DNA of 51,750 nt from Heliomicrobium gestii. GTDB lineage: Bacteria > Bacillota > Desulfitobacteriia > Heliobacteriales > Heliobacteriaceae. Below, piece after piece: positions 26,969 to 35,639 of the stretch (positions within the stretch are counted from its first letter, which is position 1; every line of letters starts with the position of its first letter). The position numbers and the translations under genes were made by a program. The stretch covers positions 1-51,750 of the forward strand of contig NZ_WXEX01000017.1 of NCBI RefSeq assembly GCF_009877435.1, written 5' to 3'. The notes below the pieces were generated by a model. It searched no databases. It was not told the origin of the DNA and was given only the letters and a program-made list of their open reading frames with translations.

Positions 26969-27925
26969 ATGAAAAAGACGGTCATCCTCAACCTGGCAAA
27001 ACTGAACTATGACAACAAGATCGACCTGTCTCCGATCTCGGCGCTGACCGCGGTCACCGCCTATGACGACAGCAGTCCGGCGGAGATCATCGAACGGTTG
27101 CAGGGTCAGGACATTGCCGTTACGAAGGAACTGCCTGTGGGAAGAGACCTCATCGAACAATTTCCCCCTTCGGTCAAGCTGATCTGTGAAGCCGGCACCG
27201 GGTTTAACAACATCGATCTCGCCGCGGCCCGGGAGAAGGGCATCACCGTGTGCAACGTCCCCGGCTACAGCACGGAGGGCGTGGCCCATCTGGCGATCAC
27301 CTTTATGTTGAATCATAGCGCCTCCCTGACGCGCCAGCAGATCATGCTCCGGGAGAAGAATTTCGTCAATTTCACCGATCACCTGACGGTTCCGCACGTT
27401 GAGGTGAATGGCAAGACCCTCGGCGTGGTCGGCGGCGGCGCTATCGGCCGTGAAGTGATGAAGGTGGCTGTGGCGCTGGAGATGAACATCCTCGTCTACG
27501 ACCCCATGCCGCGCGATTGGGGGAACGCCAAGATTCATTCCGCCAGCCTGGAGGATCTGCTCCGGAAGAGCGATTTCGTCACCCTTCACTGCCCGCTGAC
27601 GCCGGAAACGCGGCACCTGATCAACCGGGAGCGGCTGAGCCTGATGAAGCCGTCGGCCTATCTCATCAACACCTCACGGGGGCCGCTCGTCAAGGAGGCC
27701 GACCTGGTCGAAGCCTTGCGGCAAAGCCAAATCGCCGGCGCGGCCCTGGATGTGCACGAGGTGGAGCCGCTGTCGGCGGACAGCCCCTTGTTCAATCTGG
27801 AGAACGCAGTTCTCACGCCCCATATCGGCTGGCAGCGCTTGGAGTCGCGACAGCGGCTGTTTGCGTTGATGGCCGGCAACATTGAGGCCTATTTGAACGG
27901 TGCGCCGAGAAACGTAGTAAGCTAG
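26969..27925 (+). CDS. D-isomer-specific 2-hydroxyacid dehydrogenase (glycerate dehydrogenase-like)
   Basis: A 318-residue NAD-dependent dehydrogenase. The nucleotide-binding loop is GVVGGGAIGREV (about residues 146-157); the catalytic triad is visible as Arg in NTSRGPLV, Glu in HEVEPL and His in TPHIGW. The substrate-domain motif AGTGFNNIDLAAA is also present. Length fits the short members such as hydroxypyruvate/glycerate dehydrogenase, not full SerA, since there is no ACT domain. The precise substrate is uncertain. Start ATG 26969 follows GCAGGGGGG; the frame open from 26843 includes the promoter and is discarded. A strong terminator follows. Confidence 0.88.
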   Translation: MKKTVILNLAKLNYDNKIDLSPISALTAVTAYDDSSPAEIIERLQGQDIAVTKELPVGRDLIEQFPPSVKLICEAGTGFNNIDLAAAREKGITVCNVPGYSTEGVAHLAITFMLNHSASLTRQQIMLREKNFVNFTDHLTVPHVEVNGKTLGVVGGGAIGREVMKVAVALEMNILVYDPMPRDWGNAKIHSASLEDLLRKSDFVTLHCPLTPETRHLINRERLSLMKPSAYLINTSRGPLVKEADLVEALRQSQIAGAALDVHEVEPLSADSPLFNLENAVLTPHIGWQRLESRQRLFALMAGNIEAYLNGAPRNVVS

Positions 27926-27952
27926 AAGCTAAACTGCAGCCCGGGACATAGG

Positions 27953-27993
27953 AAAGAGCCGTCTCTGCATGAAGACAGAGGCGGCTCTTTTTT
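27953..27993. terminator. Bidirectional terminator
   Basis: AAAGAGCCGTCTCTG (27953-27967) pairs with CAGAGGCGGCTCTTT (27976-27990), with T-runs on plus and A-run on the other side. It sits between convergent genes (dehydrogenase and chemoreceptor), and probably serves both. Confidence 0.85.
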
Positions 27994-28024
27994 GGCGCCC
28001 TCGAGGCGGCCTGTAACGGAACCG

Positions 28025-30031
28025 TCAGATCTTGAATTCGCCGACAACCCGGGTCATTTTATCGAAGCTGTCTCTCGTCGAGGTGACCATTTCCGATAGG
28101 GCCGTTGCCTTTTCCAAGACACTGCTCGCTTTCTCGGCGATATGTTGGGTGCCGCTGGCGGACTCGTTATTGGCGTGAGAGATCTCGTCGATCGCTTTCA
28201 TGATGCTGTGAATCGATTCGGACAGGCCTTCGGCGGTGGTGTGGAAGTCGGAGACAAGGGTGTTCACGTATTCCGCGTCCTGGTAGTAGCGCTCTCCCGT
28301 TTCCACCAGTGACGTATAATCGCCGATCACCTGGCGTTCGATGAAAGCGAGAACCTGCTCGGCGCTGAAGGAGAGGTTGTCCACAGAAGCGATCACCCGC
28401 TGGGCCACCTCTTGAATCTGTGTTGCCGAATGCTTTGATTCTTCGGCGAGCTTGCGGATTTCATCGGCGACGACGGAGAAGCCTCGTCCGGCTTCCCCGG
28501 CGCGGGCCGCTTCGATGGCGGCGTTTAGAGCCAGCAGATTCGTCTGCGCGGTGATCTGCAAGATGGAATCGGAAAGCACGCGGATCTGTTCAATGGCCTT
28601 GGATTGTTCGATGGCAGCGCGTAACTTTGACTCTACCTCCATATGGGTCGCATGGGCGAATTGTTGCGACTGGCGGGCCTTCGCTTTCAGATGTTCCGCT
28701 CGCTGGCGGATGGCGAAGACCGTCTCCGCGCCATCCTGCGCTTTTTGCGACATGGATAAAACAGATTTCTCGATGGCGGTGGAGGTGGCGTTCAGTTCCT
28801 CTGTGGCCGCAGCGGTTTCTTCCATGCCGGCGGACAGTTCTTCCGTCGCCGCCGAGATATCGGCGATCTCGCCGTTCAAGGATGACATGTTGCGCTGCGC
28901 CGAATTCACCATGGTCGATGATGTGGTCGCTTCGTCAACGACGCTGCCGATGATTTTTTTAACGGCGCCCTGCATCGCGTCGAGAGAATGGGCCAAATCA
29001 CCGATCTCGTCGGAACGTTGAAAGAAATCGCCAGGGACACGTTGTGAAAAGTCGCCCTGGGCAAGCAATCCAATGTGCTTGATGGCTTGATAAATCGGTT
29101 TCACCAGGGTCGATACGGCGAAGTAGACAAGGCCAACCCCGATCAGGATCAAGACGGCGGAAACGATGACGATCTCGACCGTCAACTCGTTGACGCTGTG
29201 GAAGACCTCCGCCTTCGGCGCTGTGATCGCGATCGACCAACCGGTTGTCTTGACGGGTCCATAGCCCATGAATTTGGTGACTCCGTTGAACTCATAACTG
29301 CCAGCGCCAGCCTTTCCGGCCACCATTTCCCGTTCCAGGTCTACCAGTAAAGCCAGCTTGGGATCTTGCTTGATGTTTTCAAAGTCGTTATTCATCGAAG
29401 TGACGAGTTCTTTGTTGCTATGGGCGATGGTGGTGCCAGCCTTGCTGAGCATATAGGCTTTTCCCGTATCGCCGAAGTGGATCCCATTTGTGATGTCGGA
29501 GAGCTTATTGCCATCGTACAGGGCGATGAGCACCGCGACGACGCGATCGTTGTCCTTGATCGGGACGGCAAAGGACACGACCAGGGACTGGTCTTCCTTG
29601 CTGATGAGCGGATCGGAAACGGCGTTCGCGCCGGACAGAGCCGTTTTAAAGTATGCCCTGTCTCCAATTTGGCTCTCTTTTCCATTGGTTGAAAGGGAAT
29701 TACCACTTGGATCGCTAAGCGCCATCATCTTGAAGCCGGAGCGTTTCGTTTCTGCCTTGAGGAGAGCCAGTTTGCTCTCACGCGGGGTGTTTTGACTTTT
29801 CATGAGATCCAGTGATGCGATCGCTTCCAGGGCGTTGAAGTTGCTTTGGATTTCTTTGTCGATGATCGTGGCCGCTAACTCGGCCATATCGGCCAGTGAT
29901 TCCGATGTGTCTTTAGTCAGCGCCGATGAGAAGTTATAAAAAGAGATGAACGAAAGACTCACACAAACTACGAGTAAGATGGAGCCGACGAGGCTGAGCA
30001 TTTTTACCCGTATACTATTAAATATATGCAT
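28025..30031 (-). CDS. Methyl-accepting chemotaxis protein, dCache type (paralogue B2)
   Basis: A 668-residue chemoreceptor, the same length as paralogue B1 at 18727 and similar along its whole length: TM1 about 9-30, dCache sensor with [22 protein letters not shown]2 about 282-302, HAMP, and signalling hairpin with tip [20 protein letters not shown] and the shared segment [20 protein letters not shown]. The sensor is well conserved with B1, so the ligand may be the same or closely related. The ATG at 30031 is preferred, with AAGGTGG nine bases upstream; the GTG at 30043 overlaps that site. It stands alone on the minus strand. Confidence 0.93.
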   Translation of the reverse strand: MHIFNSIRVKMLSLVGSILLVVCVSLSFISFYNFSSALTKDTSESLADMAELAATIIDKEIQSNFNALEAIASLDLMKSQNTPRESKLALLKAETKRSGFKMMALSDPSGNSLSTNGKESQIGDRAYFKTALSGANAVSDPLISKEDQSLVVSFAVPIKDNDRVVAVLIALYDGNKLSDITNGIHFGDTGKAYMLSKAGTTIAHSNKELVTSMNNDFENIKQDPKLALLVDLEREMVAGKAGAGSYEFNGVTKFMGYGPVKTTGWSIAITAPKAEVFHSVNELTVEIVIVSAVLILIGVGLVYFAVSTLVKPIYQAIKHIGLLAQGDFSQRVPGDFFQRSDEIGDLAHSLDAMQGAVKKIIGSVVDEATTSSTMVNSAQRNMSSLNGEIADISAATEELSAGMEETAAATEELNATSTAIEKSVLSMSQKAQDGAETVFAIRQRAEHLKAKARQSQQFAHATHMEVESKLRAAIEQSKAIEQIRVLSDSILQITAQTNLLALNAAIEAARAGEAGRGFSVVADEIRKLAEESKHSATQIQEVAQRVIASVDNLSFSAEQVLAFIERQVIGDYTSLVETGERYYQDAEYVNTLVSDFHTTAEGLSESIHSIMKAIDEISHANNESASGTQHIAEKASSVLEKATALSEMVTSTRDSFDKMTRVVGEFKI

Positions 30032-30412
30032 ATTGGTATCCACCTTTGTCTTGAATGCTTTTTAGGTAGCCGCTTCTTTCAAACCCGATATAATTCAAAA
30101 TCATTTGGGCAACTGTTTGGTAGACACATCGTTGTTATATTGCCTACGTTTTTAAGTGGTGGCAAGTTATTGTCGCAAAGGTGGTTTTAGTAGGCCGATG
30201 ATGCAGTGAAGGCGCCCACACATCTTCTGTCACGGCAACAGGGACTGAGTTTTCTGATTATTCTTCGCCTCTTATTGTGATAATCGGCAGAAATTATGAC
30301 GTCATTGGCATCGCTCCCCCCATCATTCCCCTCAAGGCGTCTAAAATCCCGGCGAAGCTTTCTCTGGCAAGCGATTGTCTATTTATGGAAGGCTTTGCCG
30401 AGAATATTCTAA

Positions 30413-30442
30413 TTTTATTATACATTCGATTGTATAATAAAA
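30413..30442. repeat. Perfect inverted repeat (12-bp arms)
   Basis: TTTTATTATACA and TGTATAATAAAA flank a six-base loop TTCGAT. The T-run at the end of a terminator is missing on the plus strand, while the A/T-only stem could work as weak terminator for the minus strand or as an operator. Confidence 0.55.
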
Positions 30443-30700
30443 GCAAATTTGTACTGCCTGCAAATGAAAGCATATCGTTGTATTGGAAAAGTATTTTAAT
30501 ATAAAGCCAGGCGAATGTTTTTCCTATTGAAGGGTAAGGCATCGATGTCTTAAAATTTATTCTGTTTATATTTATGGAAAGGAAGTGTCAAAGAAAATAG
30601 ACTGAGCTGTTTAGGTAAAAAAATTATTAATACAATCCAATGATATAATCAAGGGTTTGACTGTAGCGAGGTTTTGGCGGCTCGGTTCAGGTATCGGAAG

Positions 30701-30721
30701 TATATTTAAATTTTAAATATA
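30701..30721. repeat. Palindrome TATATTTAAA-T-TTTAAATATA
   Basis: Ten-base arms are perfect reverse complements around one central T, about 183 bp before the oxidoreductase start codon. A candidate regulator binding site; could also simply reflect AT-rich composition. Confidence 0.4.
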
Positions 30722-30903
30722 AGAAGCAGTTTTTATTTATTAACATAGCTGTATTTGCGAAATAAAATATGTTTACACAAGCATATTTGTAAAATTTTTT
30801 AATTTTTTTCAAAATGAAAGAAGGGATTTTGCGCGAACTTGTCAAATTAACTAAATCAAGTGAATGTGGCATCAAATGCAATAACTTGCGAGGAGGGCTT
30901 TTC

Positions 30904-32700
30904 ATGAACGCCTACGTGGGCACGGTGCTGCGCATCAATCTGTCGGAACAGACCTTAAAGCGGGAATCCCTGGACGTGGAAGTGGCGAAGAAGTTTATCG
31001 GAGGCCGTGGACTGGGAAGTTATCTGCTGTCACAAGAGATTGACCCCACGATTGACGCATTGAGCCCGGAAAACAAGGTGTTCATCACGACGGGGCCCTT
31101 GACCGGCACGAATGTTCCTACGGGCGGCCGGTACATGGTGATCACCAAGTCGCCGCTGACCGGCACGATCGCCTGCTCCAACTCGGGCGGTTTTTGGGGA
31201 CCGGAACTGAAGAACGCCGGCTATGACATCGTCATCCTGGAAGGCAAGTCGGACAAGCCCGTCTATATCAGCATTCAAGATGACAAGGTGGAGATCCGCG
31301 ACGCCGCCCACCTCTGGGGCATGAAGGTGAACGAGACGACGGACGCGCTGCTGGAAGAGGCGGGCGATCCGAAAGCCCGCGTCCTCTGCATCGGACCGGC
31401 CGGGGAAAACCTATCACCCATGGGAGCGGTGATGAATGACCGTTTCCGCGCCGCCGGTCGCTCGGGCGTGGGCGCTGTCGTCGGCTCGAAAAACGTGAAA
31501 GCCATCGTTGTCCGTGGAACCGGCAAGGTGCAATTGGCCGATCCGGAGCGGATGAAGGGCATCCTGAAGGGCGTCATGCAGAAGATCCGCGAAAACGGCG
31601 TCACCGGCCAGGGCCTGCCCGCCTATGGCACAGCCGTTCTCGTCAACATCATCAACGAGAGCGGCGTCTTGCCGACGCGCAACTTCCAAACGGGCGTCTT
31701 CGCCGATGCGGAAGCCATCTCCGGCGAGACAATGGCCGAGAAGTACCTGGTCAAAAAGGATCCCTGTTACCGCTGTCCCATCGCCTGCGGCCGCTACACC
31801 AAGGCCGACGATATGGAAGGCGGCGGGCCGGAGTATGAGACCGTCTGGTGCTACGGCTCTGACTGCGGCGTCAACGATATGAAGGCGATCATCAAGGCCA
31901 ACCACCTCTGCAACGAGTACGGCCTGGACACCATCTCCGCCGGCTCCACCATCGCCTGCGCCATGGAACTTTTTGAAAAGGGCTATATCAAGGCGGAGGA
32001 AGTGGACGGACCGGAACTGGTCTGGGGCAACGCCGAGGCAGTCGTGGAGTGGACGCGGAAGATGGGCGCCGCCGAAGGCTTTGGGGCCAAGCTGGCCCTC
32101 GGCTCCTACCGTCTGGCCGATTCCTACGGCGTGCCTGAGTATTCGATGACCGTCAAGAAGCAGGAACTGCCGGCCTATGACCCGCGGGGCATCCAGGGCC
32201 ATGGTGTCCAGTACGCCACGTCCAACCGGGGCGGCTGCCATGTCCGCGGCTACCTCATCTCACCGGAGATCCTGGGGCTGCCGGAAAAATTGGATCGCTT
32301 CTCCCTGGAAGGCAAGCCGCTCTGGGCGAAGATCTTCCAGGATCTGACGGCCTCCATCGACGCCTCGGGGATGTGCCTGTTCACCTCCTTTGCCCTCGGC
32401 GCCGGCGACTACGCCGACATGTTGAGCGCGGCCATGGGCGTCGAATGGACGGCTGACGAGGTGCTGGTCGCTGGCGACCGCATCTACAACCTGGAGCGCC
32501 TCTTCAATATGCAGGCCGGGTTGACCAAGGCCGATGACACGCTGCCGAAGCGCTTGTTGGAAGAGCCGCTGCCAGATGGCCCCTCCAAGGGCTGGGTGCA
32601 CAAGCTGGATGAATTGCTGCCCCTGTACTATGAGGTTCGCGGTTGGGACGCCGACGGTGTGCCGACGAAGGAAAAGCTGCAAGGGTTGGGTCTGGAATAA
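30904..32700 (+). CDS. Aldehyde:ferredoxin oxidoreductase (tungsten enzyme)
   Basis: A 598-residue enzyme that oxidises aldehydes to carboxylates with ferredoxin as acceptor, or the reverse, using a tungsten bis-pterin and one [4Fe-4S] cluster. The cluster ligands are visible: Cys288, Cys291, Cys295 (CYRCPIAC) and Cys491 (SGMCLF), almost the same numbering as the Pyrococcus enzyme. The N-terminal pterin-binding GGRGLGSYLL and TGPLTGTNVPTGGRYM motifs are intact. Start ATG 30904 follows GAGGAGGGCTTTTC. It is monocistronic, after a long AT-rich leader, and faces the GltD-like gene across a shared terminator. Aldehyde substrate cannot be predicted; no cofactor-synthesis or tungstate-uptake gene is near. 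Confidence 0.94.
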   Translation: MNAYVGTVLRINLSEQTLKRESLDVEVAKKFIGGRGLGSYLLSQEIDPTIDALSPENKVFITTGPLTGTNVPTGGRYMVITKSPLTGTIACSNSGGFWGPELKNAGYDIVILEGKSDKPVYISIQDDKVEIRDAAHLWGMKVNETTDALLEEAGDPKARVLCIGPAGENLSPMGAVMNDRFRAAGRSGVGAVVGSKNVKAIVVRGTGKVQLADPERMKGILKGVMQKIRENGVTGQGLPAYGTAVLVNIINESGVLPTRNFQTGVFADAEAISGETMAEKYLVKKDPCYRCPIACGRYTKADDMEGGGPEYETVWCYGSDCGVNDMKAIIKANHLCNEYGLDTISAGSTIACAMELFEKGYIKAEEVDGPELVWGNAEAVVEWTRKMGAAEGFGAKLALGSYRLADSYGVPEYSMTVKKQELPAYDPRGIQGHGVQYATSNRGGCHVRGYLISPEILGLPEKLDRFSLEGKPLWAKIFQDLTASIDASGMCLFTSFALGAGDYADMLSAAMGVEWTADEVLVAGDRIYNLERLFNMQAGLTKADDTLPKRLLEEPLPDGPSKGWVHKLDELLPLYYEVRGWDADGVPTKEKLQGLGLE

Positions 32701-32785
32701 AGAGAACCACGGCAGCGCGGCCCGACATGACGAGAGTGATGTCGCGATCGTGATGTTACGACAGGAACATGACGGCAAAAAAAAG

Positions 32786-32832
32786 CAACCCCCCTGTGCC
32801 CGCAAGCAATGCGGAGGGCGCAGGGGGGTTGT
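32786..32832 (-). terminator. Strong terminator between convergent genes
   Basis: CAACCCCCCTGTGCCC pairs with GGGCGCAGGGGGGTTG around a 14-base loop. The minus-strand read-out ends in eight T (A-run 32777-32784), so it ends the GltD-like transcript, directly after its stop; it can also block read-through from the oxidoreductase gene. Confidence 0.85.
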
Positions 32833-32835
32833 TTG

Positions 32836-34218
32836 TCACATGCCGCACTCTTCGATGAGTTTCTTGGCCTCCACATACATGGCGATGCCGGCGGCCACTT
32901 TCTTGGCCTCTTTCATGGCCAGGACGACGGTGGCCGGTTCGTGGACCACGTCGCCGCCGGCGAAGACGCCCCGGCGGGTCGTCATGCCATAGGGCCGCTC
33001 ACGGGTGATCACGTAGCCGTTGGGGTCGACCTCGATGCCGCCGGCCGAGGAGATGATCCGTGCGGCGGGGCGTTGGCCGATGGCGAGGATGATCTTGTCG
33101 GCCGTCAGGGTGTCCTTCTCGCCCGTCGGGACGAGCCGGTTGGTCTCGTCGAGGGCCATGGTCTCCAGTTCGATGGCGGTCACTTTCTCATCGCCGAAGA
33201 AGCCGGCCGGCGATGACATCCAGCGGAAGGTGACGCCTTCCGCCCGGGCGTGCTCGAATTCGCTGCGCAGCGCCGTGATCTCCGACTCGCCGCGGCGGTG
33301 GACGACGGTCACGCCGGAAGCGCCGAGCCGCAAGGCGGTGCGGGCGGCGTCCATGGCCACGTTGCCGGCGCCGATGATGAAGACCTTGTCGCCGATGGAG
33401 ACGGGGATCTCGCGGGGGCTGATCTTGCCGCTGTTGGCCAGGGCGACGATGCGCAGGAAGTAGGAGGCCTGTACGACGCCGGCCAGGTCGTTGCCGGGGA
33501 TGTCGAGCCGCTTGGGCAGGGCTGTGCCGGTGCCGATGAAGACCGCGTCAAAACCCTCCTGTAGCATCTGATCGATGGTGATGTCCTGGCCGACAAGCAC
33601 GCGGTTGCGGAAGGTGACGCCGAGGCGCTCCATCTTGTGGATCTCGCGGCGGACGACGTCCTTGTTCAAGCGGAAATCGGGGATGCCGTAGATCAGGACG
33701 CCGCCGGGCTCCTCCTGGGCGTCGAAGACGGTCACCTCGAAGCACTGTTTCGCCAAGTCGCCGGCGACGGTCAGGCCGGCCGGGCCGGCACCGATGACGG
33801 CCACTTTGCCCTTGTCCTTTTTCTGGACGGGGCAGGCTTCCGATTGGGTGATCTCCATCTCGGCGTCGAAGTCGGCGATAAAGCGCTCCAGCTTGCCGAT
33901 CTTGATCCCTTCGCCCTTTTTGTTAAGAACGCAGCGGCTCTCGCACTGCTGCTCATGGGGGCAGACACGGCCGCAGACGGCAGGCAGGTTGCTGCGGCGG
34001 GCGATGATGGCGCTCGCTTCGCCGATGTTGCCGTTGGCCAGGGCTTTGATGAACTGGGGGATATCGTTTTCGACGGGGCAGCCGGCGCGGCAATGGGGTT
34101 TGGCGCAGTCGAGGCAGCGTTTGGCCTCGGCGATGGCTTGGCGCGGCGTGAATCCCTTGTCGATCTCTTCGAAGGAGAGGTCGACGGCGTCGAAGTCGCT
34201 CTTTTTATCGATAATCAT
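32836..34218 (-). CDS. GltD-like NADPH-dependent flavoprotein (glutamate synthase small-subunit family)
   Basis: A 460-residue oxidoreductase. Two N-terminal cysteine clusters (CLDCAKPHCRAGC and VCGRVCPHEQQCESRC) would hold two [4Fe-4S] centres; then an FAD Rossmann motif GAGPAGLTVAGDL, a second dinucleotide site GAGNVAMDAAR, and the closing FAGGDVVHEPATVVLAM. This is the GltD fold used by glutamate synthase beta subunits, and by NfnB and sulfide dehydrogenase subunits. No large glutamate synthase subunit or NfnA partner lies next to it, so the partner is unknown; it could move electrons between NAD(P)H and ferredoxin. ATG 34218 has AGGTGATGCGTC upstream. High GC. Confidence 0.88.
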   Translation of the reverse strand: MIIDKKSDFDAVDLSFEEIDKGFTPRQAIAEAKRCLDCAKPHCRAGCPVENDIPQFIKALANGNIGEASAIIARRSNLPAVCGRVCPHEQQCESRCVLNKKGEGIKIGKLERFIADFDAEMEITQSEACPVQKKDKGKVAVIGAGPAGLTVAGDLAKQCFEVTVFDAQEEPGGVLIYGIPDFRLNKDVVRREIHKMERLGVTFRNRVLVGQDITIDQMLQEGFDAVFIGTGTALPKRLDIPGNDLAGVVQASYFLRIVALANSGKISPREIPVSIGDKVFIIGAGNVAMDAARTALRLGASGVTVVHRRGESEITALRSEFEHARAEGVTFRWMSSPAGFFGDEKVTAIELETMALDETNRLVPTGEKDTLTADKIILAIGQRPAARIISSAGGIEVDPNGYVITRERPYGMTTRRGVFAGGDVVHEPATVVLAMKEAKKVAAGIAMYVEAKKLIEECGM

Positions 34219-34371
34219 GACGCATCACCTGTTTGTGTAAAATTGAGGCACCGTGGCTGGAAAAACTAATTCCATATCGACGGGAGGAATCCTTCCGGCC
34301 GCCCCTCGCTTTGGACAAAGTTTTTCCACCACCGGGACCTTTGATAAGGCGAAGGCCGTTGTCGATAAAAA

Positions 34372-34414
34372 GGCTGCGCCTTTCCCAGCGTTAGTACTCG
34401 GGAAAGGCGCAGCC
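34372..34414 (-). terminator. Rho-independent terminator for the peroxidase gene
   Basis: A perfect fifteen-base stem (GGCTGCGCCTTTCCC / GGGAAAGGCGCAGCC) with a 13-base loop, followed by TTTTT on the minus strand. It is 95 bp past the peroxidase stop; the rest of 34219-34509 holds nothing recognisable. Confidence 0.88.
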
Positions 34415-34509
34415 CGGACGGCGAATCTTTTGAATCAAAGGATGGGAATCGTTGAGGTACGTCAAAGCAATGGCGGTCGCGCGATCAAAACCGGCAAAAA
34501 ATCAGGTCG

Positions 34510-35577
34510 TCAGGGAATCTGGGGCGGCTCGACGACAATGTCAGGGCCGCTCAGCGCGTTCAGGAAGGCGACGAGGGCCGCTTTCTCCTCGCCGGTCAGG
34601 TGCAGGGGAACGAAGTCTTCTGAGACGAACATATTCGTGTGGATCGCTTTGTCGTAATGGTCGATGACCTCTTCCAGTGTGGCCTGGCTGCCGTCATGCA
34701 TATAGGGCGCTGTTTTGGCCACGTCACGCAACTGGGGGGTGCGGAAGGCGCCTCGCTCGCTGGCGATGCCGGTGACGGCGAAGCGGCCCAGATCGTCGCC
34801 TTCGACAGAGAGGTTGTCATAGCCGTGATCGGTGAAGGCGGGGGCGGTGTGGCAGGTGGTGCAGCGGCCCTTGCGGGCGAAGAGTTCCATGCCCCATTTT
34901 TGCTGCTGTGTCATGGCGTTGTCGTCGCCAGCCATGAACCGGTCAAAAGGGGTGTCCTTTTGAAGGATCGTCCGTTCAAAGCTGGCCAGGGCTTTGCCGA
35001 TGTTTTGCGGGGTGATCTCTTCGCCGAAGGCGTCCTGGAAGGCCTGGACGTATTCGGGGACAGCCTTCAGTTCGGCCACCAGTTCCTTCAGATCCTGCTT
35101 CATCTCGATGGGGTTTTGGATGGGCTTTAGGGCCTGCTCCTCCAGGGAGAAGACGCTGCCGTCTTGCATCAGTTCCTTGTAGTAAGCGGCATTGATGATC
35201 GACGGGGTGTTCCGGACGCCTTTTTGGCCGTTGATGCCCTCGGCGACGCGCTTGCCGTCGGTAAAGGCCTTTTGGGGGTCATGGCAGGTGGCGCAACTGA
35301 TGGTGTTGTTGGCAGAGAGACGGCGGTCAAAGTAGAGCTTTTTGCCGAGTTCCACTTTTTCCGGCGTCATCTCATTCATGACCGGTACGGGGACGGGGCC
35401 CATATCGGCAAAAAACTGGTACTCGAAGCGCAGATAGGCTTCTGGCGTGGAGGTTGGTTGGCCCTGCGTCCCCCCAGCGGGGGCGGCCAGGGAGGAACTG
35501 ATGAACAGGAAGAACAGGAGCAGGGCAACGCCTGTCGTCATCAGGGTTCCTTTGATGATGGGCACAGTGTATTTCAT
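34510..35577 (-). CDS. Di-heme cytochrome c peroxidase (CcpA/MauG family)
   Basis: A 355-residue exported protein. A hydrophobic signal or anchor (about 13-31) precedes two heme-c sites, CATCH at residues 95-99 and CTTCH at 239-243, and a distal Met ligand near 293 in APYMHDGSQATLEEV. These match bacterial peroxidases that reduce hydrogen peroxide with electrons from small c-type cytochromes outside the membrane. The start is uncertain: the ATG at 35577 gives a positively charged signal region but a distant ribosome binding site; ATG 35541 has AAAGGAACCCTG. It follows the PhoX-like gene by 62 bp with no terminator between, so they likely form an operon. Peroxide defence fits an anaerobe. Confidence 0.9.
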   Translation of the reverse strand: MKYTVPIIKGTLMTTGVALLLFFLFISSSLAAPAGGTQGQPTSTPEAYLRFEYQFFADMGPVPVPVMNEMTPEKVELGKKLYFDRRLSANNTISCATCHDPQKAFTDGKRVAEGINGQKGVRNTPSIINAAYYKELMQDGSVFSLEEQALKPIQNPIEMKQDLKELVAELKAVPEYVQAFQDAFGEEITPQNIGKALASFERTILQKDTPFDRFMAGDDNAMTQQQKWGMELFARKGRCTTCHTAPAFTDHGYDNLSVEGDDLGRFAVTGIASERGAFRTPQLRDVAKTAPYMHDGSQATLEEVIDHYDKAIHTNMFVSEDFVPLHLTGEEKAALVAFLNALSGPDIVVEPPQIP

Positions 35578-35639
35578 GGGTTTGCAGGAAGACCCCCTTT
35601 GACTGAGATGCTTGGACGCCGGTTGCGATCCGGTGCGGT

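Larger units (their letters stand above)
30032..30903. other. Long AT-rich non-coding region upstream of the oxidoreductase
   Basis: About 870 bp without a credible gene, much richer in A+T than its surroundings. It contains a 12-bp-arm inverted repeat (30413-30442), a 10-bp-arm palindrome (30701-30721), and a TATAAT at 30644-30649 without a good -35. The ORFs in it are short and composition-driven. It is long enough for complex regulation of the tungsten enzyme gene or for a small RNA. Confidence 0.5.

Noticed and set aside
30277-30504. Short ORF in the AT-rich leader
   Set aside because: It has no ribosome binding site, spans an inverted repeat and resembles no protein.
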